Shown: positions 51,059 through 58,870, counted from the first letter of the stretch. The stretch: 64,000 nucleotides of DNA from Streptomyces ficellus (GCF_009739905.1 NZ_CP034279.1:6820001-6884000), one strand, 5' to 3'. The notes: a model not told the origin generated them from the letters alone. Numbers and translations: made by a program.

Positions 51059-51387
51059 TGAACCAGACGCAGCAACCGAGCCCCAGCCGCACCGACGGGA
51101 CGGACGGCCCGGCCGGCGGACACCCGGCCGGCGGCCGCCCGACCGCCGGTGCCGTCACCGGATGGGTCCTCGCCTTCCTCGCCGAACTCCTCGACGTCTC
51201 ACCCGACGAGATCGACCCCGCCACGCCCCTCGACGAACTGGGGGTCGACTCGGCCACCGTGCTCGTCATGTGCGCCGGACTCGCCGCCGAGTTCGGCATA
51301 CCGGTACGGCCCCGGGACGTCCTGGACCACTTCACGGCGGACGCCGTGGGCGAGCACCTGTCCGCTCCGCTGCCCGCGGGAGTGTGA
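51058..51387 (+). CDS. Stand-alone acyl/peptidyl carrier protein
   Basis: A 109-residue protein. After a 35-residue disordered N-terminus rich in Gly/Ala/Pro comes a carrier fold: VTGWVLAFLAELLDVSPDEI, LDELGVDSATVLVMCAGLAA with the phosphopantetheine Ser65, and FGIPVRPRDVLDHF. Its start overlaps the NRPS stop by one base (TGATG), so it is made in parallel with the NRPS. Because the NRPS has a cyclization domain but no upstream carrier, this protein probably presents the acyl starter to it. The loading enzyme is not in the window. Confidence 0.88.
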   Translation: MNQTQQPSPSRTDGTDGPAGGHPAGGRPTAGAVTGWVLAFLAELLDVSPDEIDPATPLDELGVDSATVLVMCAGLAAEFGIPVRPRDVLDHFTADAVGEHLSAPLPAGV

Positions 51388-51394
51388 AACCACC

Positions 51395-52180
51395 GTGAAC
51401 GACGCCATGCCGCCCCGCTGGACCCTCAGCGGGGCACCCCGCCCGGCCGCCCCCCAGCTCCACTGCTTCGCACACGGGGGCGGCTCGGCCGCCGAGTACC
51501 TGCGCTGGGCGCGCGACCTGCGGAACGCCGAGGTCCACGCCGTACAACTGCCCGGCCGGGGCTCGCGGACGGCCGAACCGGTGATCACGTCGATGGACAC
51601 GCTCGTCGAGTCCTTCCTCGCCGCCGGACCGCCGCTGCGGGAACCGTTCGTGTTCTTCGGCCACAGCTTCGGCGCGCTCCTCGCCTTCGAGGTCACCCGC
51701 GCCCTGCGGACGGCCGGACAGCCCCTGCCCGCCCACCTCGTCGTCTCGGGCTACCCGGCCCCGCACCTCCCGCGGGCCGCCTCACGCCTGCACCTGCTGG
51801 GGGACCGCGAGCTGATGGAGGCCGTCTCCGGGCTGCACGGGGGCATCCCCGAGGAGGTGATGGCCTGCGAGGAACTCGTCACCCTCGCGGCGCGGGCCCT
51901 GCGGGCCGACTACCAGATCCTGGAAACCTACGCCCACCGCCCGCAGGAACCCCTCCCCGTCCCGGTCACCGTGCTGGGCGGCACCGAGGACCGGGTCACC
52001 CCCGAACAGCTCGACGCCTGGCGGGAACTGACGGACGCCGAGGTGACCGTACGGCAGTTCACCGGCGGCCACTTCTACCTGCGTGACCGGCCCGCCCCCG
52101 TCCTGCGGACCCTGGCCGGCGTGCTCGGCGCGGTGACCGCCCGGGAGAGGGACGCCCGGGAGAGGGACGCCCGGTGCTGA
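51395..52180 (+). CDS. Type II thioesterase
   Basis: A 261-residue alpha/beta hydrolase of the GrsT/RifR class. Motifs: LHCFAHGGGSAAEYLRW (oxyanion region), VFFGHSFGALLAF with nucleophile Ser91, a Pro/Leu-rich lid, VLGGTEDRVTPEQ (Asp) and FTGGHFYLRDR (His). Such enzymes clear stalled or mis-primed carrier proteins, and, with no integrated thioesterase, it could also release the final product. A GTG at 51395 is preferred over ATG 51407 because a GGGAG site lies upstream. Its last bases overlap the LysE gene. Confidence 0.88.
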   Translation: MNDAMPPRWTLSGAPRPAAPQLHCFAHGGGSAAEYLRWARDLRNAEVHAVQLPGRGSRTAEPVITSMDTLVESFLAAGPPLREPFVFFGHSFGALLAFEVTRALRTAGQPLPAHLVVSGYPAPHLPRAASRLHLLGDRELMEAVSGLHGGIPEEVMACEELVTLAARALRADYQILETYAHRPQEPLPVPVTVLGGTEDRVTPEQLDAWRELTDAEVTVRQFTGGHFYLRDRPAPVLRTLAGVLGAVTARERDARERDARC

Positions 52181-52791
52181 CCTTCGCGGCCGCCTCACTC
52201 GTACTGATCATGATCCCGGGGCCGGACCAGGCGCTGATCACCCGCAGCGCCCTCGCCGGCGGGCGCAGGGCCGGGCTGCTCACCATGGTGGGCGGCGCCC
52301 TCGGGCTGGTCGTCCACGTCGGGGCGGCCGTCCTCGGCATCTCGGCGGTGCTCCTCGCCTCGGCGACCGCCTTCACCGTCCTGAAGGTCGTCGGCGCCGT
52401 GTACCTGGTGTGGATGGGCATCGCCACCCTGCGCGGCGCCCGCCGCACCCTGCGGGAGACCGAGGAGGACGGGACCCCGCCGGACGACCCCGCCGTCGGC
52501 CGGTACGTCCGGTACGGCTTCCTCTCCAACGCCCTCAACCCGAAGGTCGCGCTGTTCTTCGTGACGTTCCTGCCGCAGTTCCTGCCCACCACGGGCAACG
52601 TCCTGCCCCGGGCGATGGCCCTGTCCCTGGTGTTCGCCGCGCTGTACCTGCTGTGGTTCAGCCTGTACGTCGTGACGGTGGACCGGCTCGGCAGGGTGCT
52701 GCGCCGCCCGCGCGTGCGGGCCCGCATCGAGCAGGTCACCGGCCTGCTGCTGATCGGCTTCGCGGTACGGCTGGCCCTCCAGCCCTCCTGA
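52174..52791 (+). CDS. LysE family exporter
   Basis: A 205-residue six-helix exporter. The LysE/RhtB signature is at the N-terminus (LIMIPGPDQALITRSALAGG, with conserved PGP), followed by GGALGLVVHVGAAVLGISAV and a middle NALNPKVALFFVTFLPQFLP with the conserved NPK. The family exports amino acids and derivatives. It starts at GTG seven bases inside the thioesterase gene, so it belongs to the NRPS operon and probably exports the thiazoline product or a cysteine derivative. The transcript ends at the hairpin 52836-52880. Confidence 0.88.
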   Translation: MLTFAAASLVLIMIPGPDQALITRSALAGGRRAGLLTMVGGALGLVVHVGAAVLGISAVLLASATAFTVLKVVGAVYLVWMGIATLRGARRTLRETEEDGTPPDDPAVGRYVRYGFLSNALNPKVALFFVTFLPQFLPTTGNVLPRAMALSLVFAALYLLWFSLYVVTVDRLGRVLRRPRVRARIEQVTGLLLIGFAVRLALQPS

Positions 52792-52835
52792 CCGGCCCGC
52801 CCGGGCCGGCCTGGTCCGGCCCCGGGGTGGACGTG

Positions 52836-52880
52836 GTCCGGCCCGCCCCCGGGGGTCATCCCTCCGAGGGCGGGCCGGAC
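52836..52880. terminator. Convergent terminator hairpin
   Basis: Positions 52836-52848 and 52868-52880 form a perfect 13-bp stem with a 19-base loop, between the plus-strand LysE gene and the minus-strand GCS2 gene. Confidence 0.75.
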
Positions 52881-52887
52881 GGTCACC

Positions 52888-53982
52888 TCAGGCGCAGGTG
52901 CGGCGCACGCACTCGGCGACCACCTCGCGCAGGTTCCCCGTCTGAGCGAACAGGTCCCGCTGGACCCGGGAACCCGTGCCATTCTTCAGCAGCTCGGCGA
53001 GGGCCTCCTGTGCGGGCAGCACGTCACCGCTCTCCTCCAGCGCGTCCCGGACGTGATCGAACAGCGCCCGCACCACCGCCTCCGCCGGGGCCGGCCGCAT
53101 CGTCACCGGGTGGATCAGCTCGTCCTCCAGGCCCGAACGCGCGGCCCGCCAGGCGGCCAGCCGCAGCAGCGCCACCCCGTGCCGCGCCGGCGGCTCGCCG
53201 TCCCGCCACTGCCGCGCCGCCGTCTCCACCAGCCCGCGCGCCAGCGTCGCCAGCAGCACCGTGGTGGACGGGTCGAGACAGACGTCCGCGACCCGGATCT
53301 CCACCGTGGGGTACGAGTGGGAGAGACGGGCGTCGAAGTAGATCATCCCCTCGTCCCGCAGCACCCCGCTCGCCACCATCTCCGCGACCTGCTCGTGGTA
53401 GCGGTCCGCGGAACCGAAGATCTCCACCGGACCGGCGGACGGCCACCGCCCCCACACCCGGTTGCGGTAGCTGCTGTACCCGCTCTCCTCGCCCTGCCAG
53501 AACGGCGAGTTCGTACTCATGGCCAGCAGCACCGGCAGCCACGGCCGGATGCGGTCGAGGACCGCCACACCCTCCTCGTCCGACTCCACCGACACGTGCA
53601 CATGGCAGCCGCACGTCAGCTGCTCCTGCGCCGTCAGCCCGAAGTGCTCCTTCAGCCACTGGTGGCGCTCACCGGTCCCGATGGTGGGGGACACCGGGAG
53701 CGGCGAGGTCGCCAGCGCGGCGATCGACGCGTTCAGCCCCTCGGCGTGCCGGGCCGCCTCCTTCCGCCACCGCCGGATCTCGTCGCCCAGCTCACCCATC
53801 CCGGTCTGCGGCCGGGTGGCGAACTCCAGCTGCTGCCGCTGCAACTCGCTCTCGAACACCTCGTCGTCGCTCTGCGGATCCCGGGACGCGGCCGCCAGGA
53901 CGGCGGCCGACAAAGCCCGCGGCTCCCCGGTCCGGCTGTCCACCAGGAGGAGCTCCTCTTCGACGCCCACACTGCGCACCAT
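52888..53982 (-). CDS. Carboxylate-amine ligase, YbdK/GCS2 type
   Basis: A 364-residue member of glutamate-cysteine ligase family 2. Motifs: SVGVEEELLLVDSRTGEP at the N-terminus (metal-binding Glu), LTCGCHVHVSVESDEEGV, MSTNSPFWQGEESGYSSYRN, and RLSHSYPTVEIRVADVCLDP. YbdK enzymes have weak glutamate-cysteine ligase activity; the true substrate in mycothiol-making actinobacteria is uncertain. GAAAGGCGGG precedes the ATG. It is convergent with the cysteine-using NRPS operon; a cysteine link is tempting but unproven. Confidence 0.9.
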   Translation of the reverse strand: MVRSVGVEEELLLVDSRTGEPRALSAAVLAAASRDPQSDDEVFESELQRQQLEFATRPQTGMGELGDEIRRWRKEAARHAEGLNASIAALATSPLPVSPTIGTGERHQWLKEHFGLTAQEQLTCGCHVHVSVESDEEGVAVLDRIRPWLPVLLAMSTNSPFWQGEESGYSSYRNRVWGRWPSAGPVEIFGSADRYHEQVAEMVASGVLRDEGMIYFDARLSHSYPTVEIRVADVCLDPSTTVLLATLARGLVETAARQWRDGEPPARHGVALLRLAAWRAARSGLEDELIHPVTMRPAPAEAVVRALFDHVRDALEESGDVLPAQEALAELLKNGTGSRVQRDLFAQTGNLREVVAECVRRTCA

Positions 53983-54141
53983 CGACCCGCCTTTCTCGTT
54001 CAGTGCCCGACGTCTTCCCGCGATCCGGCCCCTCACGCCTCGCCCCGCGCCGACGCGTGAGGGGTGTGCGATCGCGGAAGAGCGGGGCATATGGGCAGAG
54101 CAAGATCGTCCGCGTACGAGAGACGAGAAGGGGCCCGGCAG

Positions 54142-54843
54142 ATGGCGATATCCGCCCGCAGGTCACGCACGGACCGTCCCAACCGCCGCGCGGGCTTCAG
54201 CCTGCGCGAGACCACGTTCGGCTTCGGCCTGGTCGCCATCCTCCTGTGCGGTACGGGGGTGATGGCGCGGGCGGCCGTCGGGGACTCCGCCGACGTACCG
54301 GCCGCGGTCCTGGCCGTGGCAGGCACCCTGGCGGTGGCCCTCTCGCTGGTACGCGCCGCCCGCCGACGCCGCGGCACGGTCGCCGCGCTCGTGGAGCCCC
54401 CCGCCCCGCTGGTGGAGCCGGAGCCGCCCGTGTACGTGGACTACACGGCCCTGGACGCGGACGCCTTCGAACAGGCCGTCGCCGACCTCTGCGTACGCGA
54501 CGGCTGCACCGACGTCGAGGTCGTCGGCGGCGCGGGCGACCTGGGCGCCGACGTGGTCGCCACCGCGCCGGACGGCAGGCGCGTCGTCGTCCAGTGCAAG
54601 GCGTACGGACCGGACAACAAGGTCGGCTCCCAGGACGTACAGCGTTTCGGCGGGACGTGCTTCGCCGTGCACGACGCGCACGTCGCCGCCGTGGTGACCA
54701 CCAGCGAGTTCACCGAACCGGCCGCCGACTACGCCGCCCAGTGCGGCATCCTCTGCGTCGACCGCCAGGCCCTCGACGCCTGGACGGACGGCACCGGCCC
54801 GGCGCCCTGGCTCCAGGTCCCCCTCCAGGAAGCCGGCTGCTGA
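54142..54843 (+). CDS. Membrane-anchored Mrr-type restriction endonuclease-like protein
   Basis: A 233-residue protein. A basic N-terminus is followed by two adjacent membrane helices (FGFGLVAILLCGTGVMARAA and VPAAVLAVAGTLAVALSL), then an Mrr_cat nuclease domain (about 115-225): LDADAFEQAVADLCVRDGCT, GDLGADVVATAPDGRRVVVQ with the catalytic Asp, and CKAY (the Q-x-K motif), then GSQDVQRFGGT and TTSEFTEPAADYA. The domain cleaves DNA, often modified DNA. The membrane anchor suggests action on incoming DNA. AAGGGG precedes the ATG. It is divergent from the GCS2 gene. Confidence 0.88.
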   Translation: MAISARRSRTDRPNRRAGFSLRETTFGFGLVAILLCGTGVMARAAVGDSADVPAAVLAVAGTLAVALSLVRAARRRRGTVAALVEPPAPLVEPEPPVYVDYTALDADAFEQAVADLCVRDGCTDVEVVGGAGDLGADVVATAPDGRRVVVQCKAYGPDNKVGSQDVQRFGGTCFAVHDAHVAAVVTTSEFTEPAADYAAQCGILCVDRQALDAWTDGTGPAPWLQVPLQEAGC

Positions 54844-54907
54844 CACGCCTGCGGCCGGCCGCGCGCCGGCCGCCCCCCGGCGTGCGACCGGCCCGTTCGA
54901 GGACCCC

Positions 54908-54954
54908 GGTGACCGCGGCCACCGGTGACCGCGGCCACCGGCGACCGCGGCCCC
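54908..54954. repeat. 16-bp tandem repeat, about three units
   Basis: Two perfect units of GGTGACCGCGGCCACC and a third degenerate unit lie in the space between the Mrr-like gene and paaK. Confidence 0.85.
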
Positions 54955-54964
54955 GCCGTACCGG

Positions 54965-56257
54965 TCAGCCCGAGGTGCGCAGGTCCACGATCCGCTTGAT
55001 CTTCCCCACCGACCGCTCCAGCGTCTCCGGATCGACCACCTCGACCCCGACGGACACCCCGATCCCGTCCTTCACCGCCGCCGCGACCGCACGCGCCGCC
55101 TCGGCACGCTCCTCCCCGGTCGCGTCCGCCCGCGCCTCGGCACGCACGGTCAGCGTGTCCAGCCGCCCCTCCCGGGCGAGCCTGAGCTGGAAGTGCGGGG
55201 CGAGCCCCGGCGTACGCAGCACGATCTCCTCGACCTGGGTCGGGAAGAGGTTCACGCCCCGCAGGATCACCATGTCGTCACTGCGACCCGTGACCTTCTC
55301 CATCCGCCGGAACGCCGGACGGGCCGTGCCGGGCAGCAGCCGCGTCAGATCGCGGGTCCGGTAGCGGACGACCGGCATGGCCTCCTTCGTCAGCGAGGTG
55401 AACACCAGCTCGCCCGGTTCCCCGTCGGGGAGCACCTCGCCCGTGAAGGGGTCCACGACCTCCGGATAGAAGTGGTCCTCCCAGATGTGCAGCCCGTCCT
55501 TGGACTCCACGCACTCCTGCGCCACACCCGGGCCCATCACCTCCGACAGCCCGTAGATGTCGACGGCGTCGATCCCCAGCCGTTCCTCGATCTCGCGCCG
55601 CATCTCCTCCGTCCACGGCTCGGCGCCGAATATCCCCACCTCGAGGGAGGTGGACCGCGGGTCGACGCCCTGGCGCTCGAACTCGTCGAGCAGGGTGAGC
55701 ATGTACGACGGCGTCACCATGATGATCTCGGGACGGAAGTCCTGGATCAGCTGGACCTGACGCGCCGTCATGCCCCCGGAGGCCGGGACGACCGTGCAGC
55801 CGAGCCGCTCGGCACCGTAGTGCGCCCCGAGCCCGCCCGTGAACAGCCCGTACCCGTACGCCACGTGGACCGTGTGGCCGGGCCGCCCCCCGGCCGCGCG
55901 GATCGACCGCGCCACCACGTCGGCCCAGGTCTCCAGGTCGCGGTCGGTGTACCCGACGACGGTGGGACGGCCGGTCGTGCCGCTGGAGGCGTGGATCCGC
56001 CGTACCCGGGACCGGTCGACCGCGAACATCCCGAAGGGGTAGTGGTCGCGCAGGTCGGTCTTGGCGGTGAACGGGAAGCGGCCGAGATCGGCGAGCGTCC
56101 GGCAGTCCTCCGGGCGCAGCCCCGCCTTGTCGAACGCCTGCCGGTAGAAGTCCACGTTCTCGTACGCGTGGCGCAGGGTGGCCCGCAGCCGCTCCAGCTG
56201 GAGCGCCTCCAGCTCCTCGCGGCCCATCCGCTCCCCGGCGTCCAGCCAGTCCGTCAT
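54965..56257 (-). CDS. paaK: Phenylacetate-CoA ligase
   Basis: A 430-residue AMP-forming ligase that activates phenylacetate to phenylacetyl-CoA, entry to the paa catabolic route. Motifs: PFTAKTDLRDHYPFGMFAV, the P-loop IHASSGTTGRPTVVGYT, GYGLFTGGLGAHYGAERLG, DIYGLSEVMGPGVAQEC and GRSDDMVILRGVNLFPTQVE, all diagnostic of PaaK. Its length is standard. No paaABCDE ring-hydroxylation genes are in the window. A palindrome at 56298-56313 lies 41 bases upstream and may bind a PaaR-type repressor. GGAG precedes the ATG. Confidence 0.93.
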   Translation of the reverse strand: MTDWLDAGERMGREELEALQLERLRATLRHAYENVDFYRQAFDKAGLRPEDCRTLADLGRFPFTAKTDLRDHYPFGMFAVDRSRVRRIHASSGTTGRPTVVGYTDRDLETWADVVARSIRAAGGRPGHTVHVAYGYGLFTGGLGAHYGAERLGCTVVPASGGMTARQVQLIQDFRPEIIMVTPSYMLTLLDEFERQGVDPRSTSLEVGIFGAEPWTEEMRREIEERLGIDAVDIYGLSEVMGPGVAQECVESKDGLHIWEDHFYPEVVDPFTGEVLPDGEPGELVFTSLTKEAMPVVRYRTRDLTRLLPGTARPAFRRMEKVTGRSDDMVILRGVNLFPTQVEEIVLRTPGLAPHFQLRLAREGRLDTLTVRAEARADATGEERAEAARAVAAAVKDGIGVSVGVEVVDPETLERSVGKIKRIVDLRTSG

Positions 56258-56297
56258 CCGCCGCACTCCGTCCTCTCGCACCGCTCTCAAACCGGAC

Positions 56298-56313
56298 GAC
56301 CGATCATTCGGTC
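56298..56313. promoter_or_regulatory. TetR-type palindrome upstream of paaK
   Basis: GACCGA-TCAT-TCGGTC has perfect six-base arms and a four-base spacer in the paaK promoter region. ACCG...CGGT half-sites are typical of PaaR-type TetR repressors, but the regulator is not encoded nearby. Confidence 0.55.
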
Positions 56314-56444
56314 GATCCGTTCGGGATCAGTAATCCAAGCCGGCGGCCCGATCGCAAGGGGTGTGCGGCGACTTTCTGCCCGCGCCGGACGCCGCGCCGG
56401 AGGCCCCGTGGGACGCCGGCCGTGCGCTCGGCTGCCCCGGGGCG

Positions 56445-56951
56445 CTACGGCGTGACGGCGATGACCAGCTCGGGGCGGTCCCACATCACCGCGGGCGGGT
56501 TCGCGTACACCGTCCCGACGCGTCGCGCGCCCACACTGCGGTAGAAACCCTCGGCGGGCGGATGGGACACGACGCGTACGTCGCTCACCCCGGCCGCCCG
56601 CGCCCGCCCCGTCATGTGCGCGACGAGGGCGCGACCGACGCCGAGCCCCTGCGCGGCATCGGCGACGAACATCAGGTCCAGCTCGGGCGGGGCCAGGACG
56701 AGCGCGTAGAACCCCAGTACCCGCTCGACCTCCTCGTCCTCGCCGACCGCGACATGGACCTCATGGGCCTCGATGTAGTCCGGCCCCACCCGGTACCCGG
56801 CCACCATGGGCGCGTAGGGGCCCTCGTAGGCGCCGGACCTCCGCACCAGCGCGGTCAGCCGCTTCGCGTCCCGGGCCGTCGCCCGCCTGATCCGCACCGG
56901 CCGCCCGTCCGGCCGGCCGGCGGCGCCGCGCCCTGTCACCCGCGAAGTCAT
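56445..56951 (-). CDS. GNAT family N-acetyltransferase
   Basis: A 168-residue acetyl-CoA-dependent acyltransferase. The first strand and helix are RPVRIRRATARDAKRLTALV, the core strand is VLGFYALVLAPPELDLMFVA, and the acetyl-CoA pyrophosphate loop is AQGLGVGRALVAHMTGRARA. The C-terminal strands (VRVVSHPPAEGFYRSVGARR) complete the fold. The acceptor is unknown. The ATG lies in a high-GC region without a clear ribosome site. It stands between paaK and the sterol-type ligase gene on the same strand, probably with its own promoter. Confidence 0.9.
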   Translation of the reverse strand: MTSRVTGRGAAGRPDGRPVRIRRATARDAKRLTALVRRSGAYEGPYAPMVAGYRVGPDYIEAHEVHVAVGEDEEVERVLGFYALVLAPPELDLMFVADAAQGLGVGRALVAHMTGRARAAGVSDVRVVSHPPAEGFYRSVGARRVGTVYANPPAVMWDRPELVIAVTP

Positions 56952-57018
56952 GCGACGAGTATGACCCTCCCCGGGCGACCGGCGGAAACGCGGTTCCGGA
57001 AGCCGACGGGCCGCGGCG

Positions 57019-57060
57019 CGGTCAGGACCGTTCGGTCAGGACCGTTCGGTCAGGGCCGTT
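57019..57060. repeat. 14-bp tandem repeat spanning a stop codon
   Basis: Three units of CGGTCAGGACCGTT (the third with one change) overlap the stop codon and last residues of the acyl-CoA ligase gene. A change in copy number would alter its C-terminus and reading frame. Confidence 0.88.
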
Positions 57061-58706
57061 CCCCGGCCGCTTCCGCTTTCCTCCGCTGCCTCGACCGCCT
57101 CGACCGCCACCGCCCGGGCCCAGCGGTAGTCCGCCTTGCCGCTGGGCGAGCGCTGGATCCGGTGCGTGATCACCAGCTGACGGGGCACCTTGTACCCGGC
57201 CAGCCGGGCCCGGCAGTGATGCCGGATGTCGTCCAGGGAAGGCGGCCGCGCGCCCGCCCGCAGCTCGACCACCGCCGCCACATGGTGGCCCCACCGGGGA
57301 TCCGGCACGCCCGCGACCAGCGCGTCGTACACGTCCGGATGGGCTTTGAGCGCCTGCTCGACCTCCTCCGGGTACACCTTCTCGCCGCCCGTGTTGATGC
57401 ACTGCGAACCGCGCCCGAGAACGGTCACGACGCCGTCGTCGTCGACCGTCGCCATGTCGCCGAGCAGCACCCACCGCTCGCCGCCGCGCCGGAAGAACGT
57501 CTCGGCCGTCTTGACGGGGTCGTTGTAGTAGCCGAGCGGGACGTGGCCGCGCTGGGCGATCCGCCCCACCTCGCCCGGCGCCACCGGTGCGCACGTCGCC
57601 GGGTCGACCACCTGCGTACGCCCGTTGACCCGCAGCCGGAACCCCTTCTCCGGGCCCGAGTCGTCCGTCGCCGTGCCGTTGAAACCCGACTCCGACGAGC
57701 CGAAGTTGTTCAGCAGCATCACGTGCGGGACCAGGGCCAGGAACTGCTCACGCACCGTCTCCGACATGATCGCGCCCGACGACGACACACTGAACAGCGA
57801 CGACAGGTCGACGCCCCGGAGCGGACCGCTCAGCGCGTCGATCAGCGGCCGCAGCATGGCGTCGCCGACCAGCGACACACTGGTCACCCGCTCCTTCTCC
57901 ATCGTCCGCAGCACCTCGTGCGGAACGAACCTGCTGTGCAGGACCACCCGCTGCCCGAAGTTGAAGCCGATGAACGCGGTCAGCGTCGACGTGCCGTGCA
58001 TCAGCGGGGGAGTGGGGAAGAAGGCGATGCCCTCGCCACCCGCCGCGACCCGCTCGGCCAGTTCCTCGGGGCACTTCACCGGCTCCCCGGTCGGCGCACC
58101 ACCGCCCAGCCCGGAGAAGAACAGGTCCTCCTGGCGCCACATCACCCCCTTGGGCATGCCCGTGGTGCCACCGGTGTAGATGATGAACAGGTCGTCTCCC
58201 GAACGCGGTCCGAAGCCCCGCTCCGGCGAACCGGCCGCCACCGCCTCCGTGAAGGCGGTGCACCGGGTGTCCGGGGCGCCCCGGGGCGGTGTCCCCACCC
58301 GTACCAGGTGACGCAGCTTCTCCGTCCTGGGCAGCGCGGCCGCGACCCGGTCCGTGAACTCGGCGTCGAACACCAGCGCCGCCAGGTCCGCGTCCCGGTA
58401 GAGGTAGACCAGCTCCTCCTCCATGTACCGGTAGTTGACGTTCACCGGCACGATCCTCGCCTTCAGGCAGGCCAGCACCGTCTGGACGTACTCGACGCCG
58501 TTGTACAGGTGCAGCCCCAGGTGCTCACCCGGCCGCAGCCCGGCGCCGAGCAGGTGGTGCGCGAGCCGGTTGGCGGCGGCGTCCAGCTCCGCGTACGTCA
58601 GCCGGCGCTCCGCACCCGTCCCGGGATGGTCGATGTGGACGAGCGCCTCACGGTCCGGGACCACGTCCACGACCGACTCGAACAGGTCGGCAAGGTTGTA
58701 CTCCAC
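57036..58706 (-). CDS. Steroid/long-chain acyl-CoA synthetase (FadD19-like)
   Basis: A 556-residue AMP-forming ligase. Motifs: YTGGTTGMPKGVMWRQED (P-loop form typical of FadD17/FadD19), FFPTPPLMHGTSTLTAF, NNFGSSESGFNG, VLLGDMATVDDDG and GRGSQCINTGGEKVYPEEVE, with the C-terminal catalytic Lys in RSPSGKADYRW. In mycobacteria FadD19 loads CoA onto the C-24 side-chain acid of sterols, and the match in motif and context is strong. The GTG start follows GGAGGAGGAG. It is divergent from the enoyl-CoA hydratase gene, as fadD19 is from echA19. Its stop lies inside a 14-bp repeat. Confidence 0.88.
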   Translation of the reverse strand: MEYNLADLFESVVDVVPDREALVHIDHPGTGAERRLTYAELDAAANRLAHHLLGAGLRPGEHLGLHLYNGVEYVQTVLACLKARIVPVNVNYRYMEEELVYLYRDADLAALVFDAEFTDRVAAALPRTEKLRHLVRVGTPPRGAPDTRCTAFTEAVAAGSPERGFGPRSGDDLFIIYTGGTTGMPKGVMWRQEDLFFSGLGGGAPTGEPVKCPEELAERVAAGGEGIAFFPTPPLMHGTSTLTAFIGFNFGQRVVLHSRFVPHEVLRTMEKERVTSVSLVGDAMLRPLIDALSGPLRGVDLSSLFSVSSSGAIMSETVREQFLALVPHVMLLNNFGSSESGFNGTATDDSGPEKGFRLRVNGRTQVVDPATCAPVAPGEVGRIAQRGHVPLGYYNDPVKTAETFFRRGGERWVLLGDMATVDDDGVVTVLGRGSQCINTGGEKVYPEEVEQALKAHPDVYDALVAGVPDPRWGHHVAAVVELRAGARPPSLDDIRHHCRARLAGYKVPRQLVITHRIQRSPSGKADYRWARAVAVEAVEAAEESGSGRGTALTERS

Positions 58707-58787
58707 CGCTCCTCCTCCACCCCGGCCGGACTGGCTCGCGGTCATTAGAGCGTCGCCGCGCACAAGTGGGAAGGGACCGCACCGAAG

Positions 58788-58808
58788 AATCTGACTACCT
58801 GTCAGGAA
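58788..58808. promoter_or_regulatory. CTGAC-type palindrome, copy B
   Basis: AATCTGAC-N6-TCAGGAA, with GAC-N4-GTC symmetry inside, lies between the divergent FadD19-like and enoyl-CoA hydratase genes. It matches copy A at 41982-42002 upstream of the nitronate monooxygenase gene. Confidence 0.6.
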
Positions 58809-58833
58809 ACTATTGAACTGGCACCCCCGCTCC

Positions 58834-58847
58834 TGCAACCTGTTCTA
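58834..58847 (+). promoter_or_regulatory. KstR-like operator
   Basis: TGCAACCTGTTCTA fits TNNAACNNGTTNNA at all fixed positions, 23 bases before the enoyl-CoA hydratase start and within the divergent promoter region shared with the FadD19-like gene. Confidence 0.65.
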
Positions 58848-58870
58848 GGTCGCGATACGGGAGGACAGCC

